In this document: positions 9,729 through 18,160 of the stretch, piece by piece
Layout: each line of letters begins with the position of its first letter
Position numbering within the stretch: the first letter of the stretch is position 1
Assembly: GCF_000315545.1 (NCBI RefSeq)
Contig: NZ_JH992902.1
Coordinates: forward strand, 1,955,712 to 2,019,711
Length of the DNA: 64,000 nt
Origin: Selenomonas sp. F0473
GTDB lineage: Bacteria > Bacillota > Negativicutes > Selenomonadales > Selenomonadaceae
Direction of reading: 5' to 3'
Translations under genes and position numbers: made by a program
Notes under the pieces: generated by a model
What the model saw: the letters and a program-made list of their open reading frames with translations, nothing else
The model's database searches: none
Told to the model about the DNA's origin: nothing

Positions 9729-10112
9729 ATGAAACGTCGGATCTGCGGAATGATGCTTTGCTCGTTGATTTGCTTCGGCGGCGGATACGTTCACGCCGCG
9801 CCGGGCGACGAGAGTCGGCAGGAACAGCTGGACGAGGCGCGGCGCCGGGAAGCCGAGCGCGAAGCGCGGCGCCTCGAGCCGTCGGTCCATCTGACGCCCG
9901 GAGACGAGGGGACGCAGCCCGCGGAGACAGAACCGAGCGGCCGAGCCTTTCCCATCCGTGAAATCGCGCTGCGCGGCTCCGACGGCGATCAATGGAACTT
10001 CCTCACGCGCATCACGAAACGGTACGAGGGCAGGGAACTGGATCTGAGCGCTGTGAACGCACTGCTGCGCGAACTCAATCAAAAGTTGAGATGCGCGTCG
10101 GCGGCAATCTGA
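9729..10112 (+). pseudogene. TpsB (ShlB/FhaC-type) transporter, N-terminal stub
   Basis: Starts at ATG 9729 after GAGAGGA. The 127 residues comprise a signal peptide (MKRRICGMMLCSLICFGGGYVHAA), an Arg/Glu-rich linker, and the first POTRA strand and helix (FPIREIALRGSDGD, then LSAVNALLRELNQKL). This is how two-partner secretion transporters begin, but a full one has over 500 residues including a 16-strand barrel. Homology stops near 10085, where the sequence passes out of frame into CdiA-like coding. The rest of tpsB and the 5' part of tpsA appear deleted. It cannot form a transporter. Confidence 0.75.
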
Positions 10113-12283
10113 ATATCGAGAGCCTGCAGGAAAAAGACGACTACAGAGAAAAGAACTCCTCGTCGGGCTTTAACATCAGCGCATCCGTAACCGGCGGGAA
10201 GATCAATGTCAAAGATCCCGACATCGGCGCCTCCTACAGCAGAGGGAAGATCGACTCCCGCTGGAAGAGCGTCACGGGACAGGCGGGCATCTACGCGGGC
10301 GCAGACGGCTTCGACATCCGCGCAGAGAAGAACACCGACCTCAAGGGCGCCGTTATCGCAAGCGAAGCGACCCCCGAAAAGAACAAACTCACGACGGGAA
10401 CCCTTACCTATGACAATATAGAGAACAGCGCCTCCTACAGCGCAGGCAGTAAGGGAGTCTCCTACCGTAAATTCGCAAACGGCGCGTACGGCGCAGGAGA
10501 AGGCTACAACATGAAAGGGCTGACGCCCGTCCTTTCTGTTCCCGCGAGAGGCGATGCAGACAGCACAACCAAATCTGCGATTGCCCCGGGGAGTATTGAC
10601 GTGCGCGAAAACCCGCATCAAGACCTCTCCGCACTCAATAGAGACACGAGCAACGCGTTGAACGAGCTCGGGAGAATCTTTGACAAAAAGAAAATAGAAG
10701 AACAGCAGGAGCTGGCAAGCGTCTTTGGAGAAGAGGCGTTTAAACTCGCGCATAAACTCCCGAACGACGGCAAAGGAACGAAAATCCTTGTCCACGCGGC
10801 CATCGGCGGCATCATGAGCAGCATCACGGGGGCGGGCTTCACATCGGGCGCCGCAGGTGCGGGCCTCAACGAAGCCGTGATTAAAGAAATTGACAAGATT
10901 GCCAAGCATGATCCCGGCGCGGCACAAATCGTCAGTGCTATCGTCGGTGCAGCGGCAGCCAGAGCAGCCGGTGGGAACGCGGCAGCAGGCTCCGCAGCGG
11001 CGGCAAGCGGGACGAAGTGGAACTACTTTCTCATAGAGCACCCGGAGGCATTTGACTTTGATAAATTGGCGCAAAAAACGTTAAAAAGAAAAGATGGCAA
11101 AGAGCTTTCTGAAGATGAAGTCTTGAGACTGCTCCAAGGTGTATCTGATGTCTTTGCGGAACATGAACCAACCCTTTCAAACACTTTGAATGCTCAATCA
11201 GAAAGTGTAAAAAATTATAAGTATGCAGTTCAGTATCTAATGAACCAAGGTATAACTGGGGAAAGTGCAAATGAATTCTTAAAGGGGTATAACAAATATC
11301 TCCGAGAGCAGATGGACTGGGAATCATCTTATAATCCAATTGGAGAGTTTGATGGTAGGGGAAATTATGTACTAAAGCGGGCATACACTCATGGTATTCA
11401 AGCATATCGACCTCAGAAATTTTGGGGGATTGATCTCAAAACAATGGAGTTGATAGAACCTCCTGTAGGTGACAAAGATAATGATGGGAGTAATGTAAAC
11501 CCAAAGGATACTCCCCCAAAAAAAGATACAGAATCCATTCATAACATTCTGGATGCCGCCGGTTTTATTCCCGGAATCGGAACGCCGGCAGGCTTGATAG
11601 ACGCAGGCATATATACGTTTAAGGATGGGGATTATACGTCTGGGTTTATTGCTGCTGCGACAAGTATCCCCGGTCTAAAACAGGCAAAAGGTGTAGCGTC
11701 CATAGTAAAGAGAACGATGCCGATACTCACAAAAGCCGAAAAGATCGCAAAAGAAAGTAAGCTCCTGACGTCGGCAGGAAAATTCAGAGAAAAGGAGTTG
11801 GAAGAAGGCTACCTGACCTATGTTGCCAGAAAGGAAAAACAGGGCGCCCCTCCGCGCGATCGTATCGATTGGAAAGAAGCACGCGACTATTTCCTAAACG
11901 ACTCGCCCATGGCACGAGGGAATAAATTCAATAACACGGCAAACGAAAAGGAATGGTATCCGTATAATGAAGTAAATTTGGAAAATAGGAAGCGGCTCGA
12001 TTCCTATAATCCGGAGAAAGGAGAGATTGTATCGCGCAAAGCGACGGATCTGGAGATGATAGATATGAAGACCTTTGAATCTTATCTGCGGGAATTGAAG
12101 AATAAATACCCGCCCGGCACGAAGATACGGTCGAACAAATATGACCAGATAGACGGACAAGAACTGCACGGCACGCAGATCTTGGAGATTCCCGCATCCA
12201 ATCGAAATTTTGAAAGGATTGATGAATATGTAGCGTTGGCAAGAGATAAATATGGCATTACAATTAGATTTCGGGAGGAATAG
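10091..12283 (+). CDS. 5'-truncated CdiA/TpsA-like protein with intact C-terminal toxin tip
   Basis: From ATG 10091 the frame gives 730 residues. It starts with a filament-type segment (RVGGNLNIESLQEKDDYREKN) of a hemagglutinin/CdiA protein. A hydrophobic Gly/Ala-rich pre-toxin block follows (AAIGGIMSSITGAGFTSGA), ending at GTKWN (11009-11023). After that motif the base composition becomes AT-rich. The tip has a second pre-toxin segment (LDAAGFIPGIGTPAGLIDAG) and a roughly 100-residue C-terminal domain (LDSYNPEKGEIVSRKATDLE, KYPPGTKI, ILEIPASN), probably the toxin; I cannot name its activity. The signal peptide and TPS domain are missing, so secretion from this copy is not expected. An immunity candidate follows after three bases. 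Confidence 0.7.
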   Translation: MRVGGNLNIESLQEKDDYREKNSSSGFNISASVTGGKINVKDPDIGASYSRGKIDSRWKSVTGQAGIYAGADGFDIRAEKNTDLKGAVIASEATPEKNKLTTGTLTYDNIENSASYSAGSKGVSYRKFANGAYGAGEGYNMKGLTPVLSVPARGDADSTTKSAIAPGSIDVRENPHQDLSALNRDTSNALNELGRIFDKKKIEEQQELASVFGEEAFKLAHKLPNDGKGTKILVHAAIGGIMSSITGAGFTSGAAGAGLNEAVIKEIDKIAKHDPGAAQIVSAIVGAAAARAAGGNAAAGSAAAASGTKWNYFLIEHPEAFDFDKLAQKTLKRKDGKELSEDEVLRLLQGVSDVFAEHEPTLSNTLNAQSESVKNYKYAVQYLMNQGITGESANEFLKGYNKYLREQMDWESSYNPIGEFDGRGNYVLKRAYTHGIQAYRPQKFWGIDLKTMELIEPPVGDKDNDGSNVNPKDTPPKKDTESIHNILDAAGFIPGIGTPAGLIDAGIYTFKDGDYTSGFIAAATSIPGLKQAKGVASIVKRTMPILTKAEKIAKESKLLTSAGKFREKELEEGYLTYVARKEKQGAPPRDRIDWKEARDYFLNDSPMARGNKFNNTANEKEWYPYNEVNLENRKRLDSYNPEKGEIVSRKATDLEMIDMKTFESYLRELKNKYPPGTKIRSNKYDQIDGQELHGTQILEIPASNRNFERIDEYVALARDKYGITIRFREE
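10214..10570 (+). repeat. CdiA-backbone repeat, copy 1 (partner 14619-14975)
   Basis: 357 bases that recur colinearly without gaps at 14619-14975. By eye identity is above 90 percent. The coding frame is kept in both copies (for example DPDIGASYS and TGTLTYDNIENSASYSAG). Confidence 0.85.
10592..11023 (+). repeat. Pre-toxin repeat, copy 1 (partner 12816-13247)
   Basis: 432 bases recurring colinearly at 12816-13247. By eye they are nearly 90 percent identical, with the frame conserved. Both copies end exactly at the GTKWN motif, after which the sequences are unrelated. Confidence 0.87.
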
Positions 12284-12286
12284 ATC

Positions 12287-12760
12287 ATGGAACGTTTTCC
12301 GAACACCGCAATGAGAGATGTTTTAAGCAGCATCAACTTCGTGGAGCGCTATCAGTCCCTCTGCGCACAATACGATTTCAGTGTAGAAGAGGGATTCGGA
12401 AATTATGATAATCAACGCGTACTAGAGATTCTTTCGGAGGTGGGGTATCAAAATGTAAAATTTTGGAAGAGCGAAAACTTCTTTCGCTCGACAAACAAGC
12501 ACGGGATTTATGAGTTTCGGTATCACATAGAGACAAAATCCGGTATGATTGATTTGATGTGGTATGCTAGGAGAGACAAGAAGTATTATGCCGGTGATCG
12601 GCTTACCAATTTAGAGAACTTTCTGTTCAACCCGGAAAAAAGGCACACGAGACCCGTCTTTCGTAATTATGAAGAACTCAAAGATTTTCTTATCATCGGG
12701 CATCAGCTGCAAGAGGACATAACGGCGGCTTTCTTGAAGGCGCAAGGAATATCCGATTGA
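12287..12760 (+). CDS. Putative immunity protein for the first CDI toxin
   Basis: A 157-residue soluble protein starting three bases after the toxin-tip gene stops, with GGGAGGA before its ATG. No signal peptide or membrane segment. It is rich in aromatic and charged residues (RYHIETKSGMIDLMWYARRD). AT content is higher than in the surrounding chromosome and similar to the toxin tip, as expected for a horizontally exchanged toxin-immunity pair. Function is inferred from position only; I do not recognise the family. Confidence 0.6.
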   Translation: MERFPNTAMRDVLSSINFVERYQSLCAQYDFSVEEGFGNYDNQRVLEILSEVGYQNVKFWKSENFFRSTNKHGIYEFRYHIETKSGMIDLMWYARRDKKYYAGDRLTNLENFLFNPEKRHTRPVFRNYEELKDFLIIGHQLQEDITAAFLKAQGISD

Positions 12761-12815
12761 TACCAATTTAATCCGAAAATCTATTTACCTGTCTCGGTAC
12801 GGCAGCGTACTAGGC

Positions 12816-13247
12816 AGTATTGACGTGCGCGAAAACCGGGATCAAGACCGGGCCAGTCTCAGCAGAGACACGAGCAATGCGCTGACCGAGCTCGGGAGAA
12901 TCTTTGACAAGAAGAAAATTGAAGAACAGCAGGAACTGGCAGGCGTATTCGGTGAGGAAGCGTTTAAACTCGCGCATAATCTCAAGGATGACGGCAAAGG
13001 AACGAAAATACTTGTCCACGCGGCCATCGGCGGCATCATGAGCAGCATCACGGGGGCGGGCTTCACATCGGGCGCCGCGGGGGCAGGCCTCAACGAAGCC
13101 GTGATTAAAGAAATTGACAAGATTGCCAAGCATGATCCCGGCGCGGCACAAATCGTGAGCGCCATCATCGGTGCGGCCGCAGCAAAGGCTGTTGGTGGAA
13201 CAGCAGGAGCGGGCGCGAGTGCGGCCGCAAGCGGGACGAAGTGGAAC
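12816..13247 (+). repeat. Pre-toxin repeat, copy 2 (partner 10592-11023)
   Basis: Second copy of the 432-base pre-toxin block, from the SIDVREN codons to GTKWN (13233-13247). The homology begins abruptly at 12816, about 55 bases after the immunity gene, marking a recombination joint. Confidence 0.87.
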
Positions 13248-13919
13248 TTGGAACTTGATTTCCATGCCATAGATATCAGAAAAAATAGTGAAGATACTAT
13301 GTTAAAACAATTCGATGAAGAGTATCGTGCACAAAGTGAAGAAGGCGGTGATTACCCTGAAGAAGATATACCATTCGCTTTACATAGATTACAATCTGCG
13401 AACGATACAGCCAAGTTTCTAGGTCAAACACCGTTAGCCGCAGAATTGGTAGATGTCTTTTTAGATCAAGAATTTAGCGAACATGGTATTACAGATGTAG
13501 AGTATACAGAACATGGGTGTCCTGTCCTAACATTTGGCCATGATTCTGTTGTTAATCGTGTTTTAAGAGAAGCACCTTTTAATAAGGAACTCGTTAAAGA
13601 TATGATGGAAACTGAAATATATAGAAATGGGCGTGTAGATATTCCAACAATTTTTACTTCATATAATTTTTATACTAAGGGACTTGATGCCGCTCTTGGC
13701 TTGGGGACGGCGGCAGTAATAGTTTCTTTACGTAAAGGTGAGGAGAAGGTAGAGGCAAAAATCGAAATAATGGATAATTGGAATCATGATCTGAAAGAAG
13801 CCTTTTTAGGTGGATTTTTCTTTAAGGATGCCTATGTTTTACAGCAATCAGGGGCAAGGTCGACGTTTGCATATAGAACAACTTATGATGTAGAGTATCC
13901 TCTAGATGAATTGAATTAA
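12825..13919 (+). CDS. Orphan CdiA C-terminal toxin module 2
   Basis: GTG 12825 gives 364 residues. No ribosome binding site is apparent and the frame stays open back to the immunity gene, so this is a displaced 3' module rather than a normal gene. Residues 1-141 repeat the pre-toxin block of the first module up to GTKWN. Residues 142-364 are an unrelated AT-rich tip: an acidic helical part (DTMLKQFDEEYRAQSEEGGD), then a probably beta-rich end (DAALGLGTAAVIVSLRKG, and YRTTYDVEYPL). I cannot name the activity. A membrane-anchored partner gene follows after 14 bases. Confidence 0.6.
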   Translation: MRENRDQDRASLSRDTSNALTELGRIFDKKKIEEQQELAGVFGEEAFKLAHNLKDDGKGTKILVHAAIGGIMSSITGAGFTSGAAGAGLNEAVIKEIDKIAKHDPGAAQIVSAIIGAAAAKAVGGTAGAGASAAASGTKWNLELDFHAIDIRKNSEDTMLKQFDEEYRAQSEEGGDYPEEDIPFALHRLQSANDTAKFLGQTPLAAELVDVFLDQEFSEHGITDVEYTEHGCPVLTFGHDSVVNRVLREAPFNKELVKDMMETEIYRNGRVDIPTIFTSYNFYTKGLDAALGLGTAAVIVSLRKGEEKVEAKIEIMDNWNHDLKEAFLGGFFFKDAYVLQQSGARSTFAYRTTYDVEYPLDELN

Positions 13920-13933
13920 AATGGAGACAATAA

Positions 13934-14494
13934 ATGAAAAATCGTATAGGGCTTATTTTTCTTATCATAGCATGTTTGCTGAGTGTTTCTATAGCCTTTT
14001 TATACCGATTTCCTTTTAGGATTCAAGACCCTTGGAATAGCCTATATGTGGGATTCTTTCGCTATGAGATGCCGTTTAGTCAGCATATGTTATGGGATAA
14101 GGGTAAATCGGTTTCATTGGAATCATTTTGTTTTTCTTATCGCTATGAGTATCCCAATATTTATACTTATGGTGCAAGTGGGTATACTAAACTGTGTATT
14201 TCCCCTTTCAGAGAGTACGTAGAAAAAGTCGTGAATAGCGTATATTATAAAAATAATCCAGAACTGTATGGGAGTAATGCATATAGTTCGTTAGAGGAAT
14301 TACAATACGCATATGGAGATAAATTACGGATTAAAATAAATCTAAAAAACCTATCTAGTGAAGATCAAAATATTTTTCTTGAACTCAAAAAAGAGGTAGA
14401 GGAGACGCCGATGAAAATGGAGCGCTATTTGAAACGATATAATTACGATGAAAAAAAGGATAGGGAAGTGATAGAAGCGTTAAAATGGTTGTAG
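13934..14494 (+). CDS. Membrane-anchored putative immunity protein for module 2
   Basis: A 186-residue protein with one N-terminal hydrophobic segment (about residues 5-24, IGLIFLIIACLLSVSIAFLY). The polar remainder is Tyr-rich and would face the periplasm. GGAGA precedes the ATG. It follows orphan toxin module 2 closely and has the same low GC, so it is most simply the cognate immunity protein. A membrane-tethered immunity protein would suit a toxin acting at the inner membrane or in the periplasm. Both points are inference; no family recognised. Confidence 0.55.
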   Translation: MKNRIGLIFLIIACLLSVSIAFLYRFPFRIQDPWNSLYVGFFRYEMPFSQHMLWDKGKSVSLESFCFSYRYEYPNIYTYGASGYTKLCISPFREYVEKVVNSVYYKNNPELYGSNAYSSLEELQYAYGDKLRIKINLKNLSSEDQNIFLELKKEVEETPMKMERYLKRYNYDEKKDREVIEALKWL

Positions 14495-14518
14495 AAAAAT
14501 ATGAGAAAACATAATGAA

Positions 14519-14599
14519 CTTACTTTGATTTAAACTTTGCAGGAAATAAATATCTATACAAAGCAAATAAAATAACAGATCAAACATATAAAATTTCCT
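14519..14599 (+). pseudogene. AT-rich coding remnant between modules
   Basis: Between the second immunity gene and the third backbone fragment, one frame reads TYFDLNFAGNKYLYKANK and on to a TAA at about 14600. It has no start codon and no homologous upstream part. It looks like the last 25 or so codons of another toxin or immunity gene. Weak call based on its coding-like composition only. Confidence 0.3.
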
Positions 14600-14603
14600 A
14601 AGC

Positions 14604-15008
14604 CCTATTGATGCCAACGATCCCGACATCGGCGCCTCCTACAGCAAAGGGAAGATCGACTCCCACTGGAAGAGCGTCACGGGACAGGCAGGCATCTACG
14701 CGGGCGCAGACGGCTTCGACATTCGCGCAGAGAAGAACACCGACCTCAAGGGCGCCGTTATCGCAAGCGAGGCGACGCCCGATAAGAACAAACTCACGAC
14801 GGGAACCCTTACCTATGACAATATAGAGAACAGCGCCTCCTACAGCGCGGGCAGCAAAGGGATTTCCTACCGTAAATTCACAAACGGCGCGTACGGCGCA
14901 GGAGAAGGCTACAACATGAAAGGGCTCATGCCCGTTCTTTCCGTTCCCGCAAGAGGCGATGCAGCGAGCACAACCGAATATCATAAAGATAAAGACCGTC
15001 TCGCCGCC
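14604..15008 (+). pseudogene. CdiA-backbone fragment, third module without a toxin tip
   Basis: Carries the 357-base backbone repeat (14619-14975) in an open frame, then diverges after the ARGDAASTTEY codons into unrelated sequence. There is no start codon, no pre-toxin block and no tip, so it is a dead fragment. It marks the downstream limit of the CDI region. Confidence 0.7.
14619..14975 (+). repeat. CdiA-backbone repeat, copy 2 (partner 10214-10570)
   Basis: Gap-free second copy of the 357-base backbone segment. The scattered differences are mostly third-position changes, which suggests the copies separated while still under coding constraint. Confidence 0.85.
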
Positions 15009-15038
15009 AAAAAATTTTATAGGAAAACAATCGAATAT

Positions 15039-15065
15039 GCCGCCATGGGGGCGGCTTTTTCTTTT
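15039..15065 (+). terminator. Rho-independent terminator after the CDI region
   Basis: A six-bp GC stem (15039-15044 with 15050-15055) followed by TTTTTCTTTT. Confidence 0.7.
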
Positions 15066-15108
15066 GCCGTATATCTTAAATGCCCGCCGTATCCTTCGGC
15101 GAGAGGTT

Positions 15109-15136
15109 TTGAGAATCACCCTCCCTGTGATATAAT
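15109..15136 (+). promoter_or_regulatory. Promoter of the M16C peptidase gene
   Basis: TTGAGA at 15109-15114, a 16-base spacer and a perfect TATAAT at 15131-15136 preceded by TGTGA (extended -10). The ATG is 27 bases further on, with AAGGAGG in front. Confidence 0.8.
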
Positions 15137-15163
15137 GGCAGGGACTGCGAAGGAGGAAAATAT

Positions 15164-18085
15164 ATGAAGATAGATGACGTCATGCACGGATTTCGGCTGC
15201 TGCATTCGGAGGCAATCAAAGAGGCGAACGGGACGGGACATACCTTCCGGCACGAGAAGACGGGGGCGCGTCTTTTTTTCCTAGAGACGGCGGACGACAA
15301 TAAGGTCTTTTCGATCAGTTTCCGCACGCCGCCGACGGACGACACGGGCGTGGCGCATATCATCGAGCACTCGGTGCTCTGCGGGTCGCGCAAATATCCG
15401 CTGAAGGAGCCGTTCGTGGAGTTGGTGAAGGGCTCGCTCAATACGTTCCTCAACGCGATGACGTTCCCGGATAAGACGATGTACCCCGTGGCGAGCCGCA
15501 ACGCGCGCGATTTTCAAAATCTGATGGACGTCTATCTCGACGCGGTATTTTACCCCGCGATGCGCGAGAATCCGCAGGTGCTCATGCAGGAGGGCTGGCA
15601 TTACGAACTGGACGATGCCGAGGCGCCTCTGCGTTACAGCGGCGTCGTCTACAACGAGATGAAGGGCGCGCTCTCCGCGCCCGACGACCTGCTCGGCAGC
15701 CGCATCATGGCGGCGCTCTATCCCGACACGACGTACGGCTATGAATCGGGCGGCGACCCGGACGCGATCCCCTCGCTCACGCGCGAGATGTTCCTCGACT
15801 TCCACGCGCGCTATTACCATCCGTCGAACAGCTATATCTATCTCTACGGCGACGTCGATATCGAGGAGAAACTCGCGTATCTTGACAGCGCCTACCTCTC
15901 GCATTTCGACCGGATCCCCGTGCCCTCGCGCATCGAGCGGCAGGCACCATTCGCATCGCGCGCGGTCAAAGAACATTTCTATCCCATCGGCGCGGAGGAT
16001 TCGCTTGAGGAAAATGCGTTCCTCTCGCTCAGCTGGGTCATCGGCGATACGACGGATATGAAACGCGTGACGGCGCTCCAAATCCTCGACCATGCGCTGC
16101 TCAGGATGCAGGGGGCGCCGCTGCGGCAGGCGCTGATCGACGCGGGGCTCGGGCGGGACGTTGATTCGAACTATGAGAGCGACGTTCTCCAGCCGTTCTT
16201 CAGCATCGTCGTGAGCAAGTCGGAGACGGCGCGCGCAGACGAATTCGTCCGCGTGGTAAAGGAGACGCTGACGCGCCTTGCGGACGGCGGGCTGGATCAT
16301 ACACTCATTCGGGCGTCGCTCAACACGCTGGAGTTCCGTCTGCGCGAGTCGGATTTCGGCAGCTCGCCCAAGGGGCTCATCTACGGCATCCGCATGATGA
16401 AGACGTGGCTCTACGACGGCGCGCCCGAGACATACCTGCGCTATGAGGATGTGCTTGCCGCGTTAAAAGAAGGTCTGGAGCAGGGCTATTTCGAGCGGGT
16501 CATCCGGGAGGCGTTCCTTGAAAACCCGCACGAAGCACTCGTGACGCTCGCGCCGAGCCGTACGGTCGGCAGAGAGCGCGAGGCGGCGCAGGAAAAGATC
16601 CTCGCCGAGAAAAAGGCGGCCATGTCCGCTACGGAAATCGAAGGCGTGATCCGCGACTGTGCCGCGCTCAAGGCGGCGCAGGAGGCGCCCGATACGGAGG
16701 AGGCGCTCGCGTCGATCCCCATCCTCGCGCGGTCGGACATCCGCCCCGACGCGGAGCCCCTGCCGCTCGAGGTGCGCGACATTGCGGGGACGGAGGCACT
16801 CTTCTCAGATATTGAGACGAACGGCATCGTCTATCTGAATTTCTACTTCCCGATGGCGGCGGTGGCACAGCGCGATCTGTCGTACGCGTACCTCCTCGCG
16901 GAGATGTTCGGTTCGGTCGATACGGCGCGGCGCGGCTACGCGGAACTGGCGGTGCAAAAGAGCCTCTATACGGGCGGCATCGGCGCCGACATCGTCGCCT
17001 ATACGCGCGCAGGGGAGCCGGATTCTCTCATGCCGCGGCTCAAGGTGCGCGCGAAGGCGCTGCGCGAGAATCTCCCGCGGCTCCTCGATCTCCTCGCGGA
17101 GATGATGACCGAGAGCGATTTCTCGGGCGCAAAGCGCGTGCGCGAGCTGATCGACGAAGAGAAGACGGGCATGGAACTGTCGCTCCAGCGCGCGGCGAAT
17201 CAAGTGGTCGCATCGCGCATCGCGGCGTATCTGACGCCGTCCGGACGCTACGCGGAGGCGGGCGGCCTGCCGTTCCACGACTTCCTCGCCTCGTTCAAGG
17301 AGGATTTTGAGGCACGGCACGCGGAGATGCGGGAGGTATTCGCGCGCATCCTGCCGCAGATCTTTAACCGCAATCATCTCATGGTTGGCATCACGGCGCC
17401 CGCGGCCGTATATGACGAGATTGCGGCGCATCTTGCAGCGTTCCAAGAAAAACTCTCGGCGGCGCGGTTCCCGGATGCGCCCTATACGTGGGAGATTGCG
17501 GCGCGCAACGAGGGCCTCACGACGCAGAGCCGCGTGCAGTACGTCGCGAAGGGGGCGAATTTCATCAAGCTCGGGCACCGCTATACGGGCGCGCTCCGCG
17601 TACTCGAGACGCTCCTGCGCTACGATTATTTCTGGACGCGCATCCGCGTGCAGGGTGGGGCGTACGGCGCGATGACGCAGTTCAACCGCAACGGGTTCAT
17701 GGTGCTCGCGTCCTACCGCGACCCGAACCTCGCGGAGACGCTGCGCGTATTCGACGAGACGGCGGACTATATCCGCGCGTTCGACGCGTCCGACCGCGAG
17801 ATGGACAAGTTCATCATCGGCACGATGAGCGGCGTCGACGCGCCGCTGACGCCGCAGATGAAGGGGGATACCGCGGCGACATTCTATCTGCGCGGCATTA
17901 CGCAGGAAGATCGGCAGCGTGCGCGCGACGAAATCCTGACGGCACGGCAGGCAGATATCCGCGCGCTCGCGCCGCTCGTAGCGGACGCCATGCGGGCCGA
18001 CGTGCGTTGCGTCCTCGGCGGCGAGGAGAAGATACGCGAGAACGCGGCGCTCTTCGGAGAGGTGCGCCCCGCGCTGCGCGCCTGA
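15164..18085 (+). CDS. M16C family zinc metallopeptidase (presequence-protease-like)
   Basis: A 973-residue single-chain insulinase-family protease. The inverted zinc motif HIIEH lies at residues 65-69 within TGVAHIIEHSVLCGSRKYPL, and the NTFLNAMTFPDKTMYPVAS segment is typical of subfamily M16C (PreP/CymA-like). The four-domain size matches. No signal peptide, so it is probably a cytosolic peptidase degrading oligopeptides. Monocistronic: it has its own promoter, and dapA behind it also has its own. Confidence 0.92.
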   Translation: MKIDDVMHGFRLLHSEAIKEANGTGHTFRHEKTGARLFFLETADDNKVFSISFRTPPTDDTGVAHIIEHSVLCGSRKYPLKEPFVELVKGSLNTFLNAMTFPDKTMYPVASRNARDFQNLMDVYLDAVFYPAMRENPQVLMQEGWHYELDDAEAPLRYSGVVYNEMKGALSAPDDLLGSRIMAALYPDTTYGYESGGDPDAIPSLTREMFLDFHARYYHPSNSYIYLYGDVDIEEKLAYLDSAYLSHFDRIPVPSRIERQAPFASRAVKEHFYPIGAEDSLEENAFLSLSWVIGDTTDMKRVTALQILDHALLRMQGAPLRQALIDAGLGRDVDSNYESDVLQPFFSIVVSKSETARADEFVRVVKETLTRLADGGLDHTLIRASLNTLEFRLRESDFGSSPKGLIYGIRMMKTWLYDGAPETYLRYEDVLAALKEGLEQGYFERVIREAFLENPHEALVTLAPSRTVGREREAAQEKILAEKKAAMSATEIEGVIRDCAALKAAQEAPDTEEALASIPILARSDIRPDAEPLPLEVRDIAGTEALFSDIETNGIVYLNFYFPMAAVAQRDLSYAYLLAEMFGSVDTARRGYAELAVQKSLYTGGIGADIVAYTRAGEPDSLMPRLKVRAKALRENLPRLLDLLAEMMTESDFSGAKRVRELIDEEKTGMELSLQRAANQVVASRIAAYLTPSGRYAEAGGLPFHDFLASFKEDFEARHAEMREVFARILPQIFNRNHLMVGITAPAAVYDEIAAHLAAFQEKLSAARFPDAPYTWEIAARNEGLTTQSRVQYVAKGANFIKLGHRYTGALRVLETLLRYDYFWTRIRVQGGAYGAMTQFNRNGFMVLASYRDPNLAETLRVFDETADYIRAFDASDREMDKFIIGTMSGVDAPLTPQMKGDTAATFYLRGITQEDRQRARDEILTARQADIRALAPLVADAMRADVRCVLGGEEKIRENAALFGEVRPALRA

Positions 18086-18100
18086 GCGTCTGCAAAGTCT

Positions 18101-18129
18101 TTGACATTTCCCGCGGGGCGTGGGATAAT
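18101..18129 (+). promoter_or_regulatory. Promoter of dapA
   Basis: Consensus TTGACA at 18101-18106, a 17-base spacer and GATAAT at 18124-18129, in the short gap after the peptidase gene. Confidence 0.85.
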
Positions 18130-18160
18130 GGCGGCAGATGATTTTGAGGAGGAGTATTCC

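Noticed and set aside
9992..10112. A programmed frameshift joining the TpsB stub to the CdiA-like frame
   Set aside because: TpsB and CdiA are separate proteins in all known systems and no slippery sequence is present; deletion is the simpler explanation.
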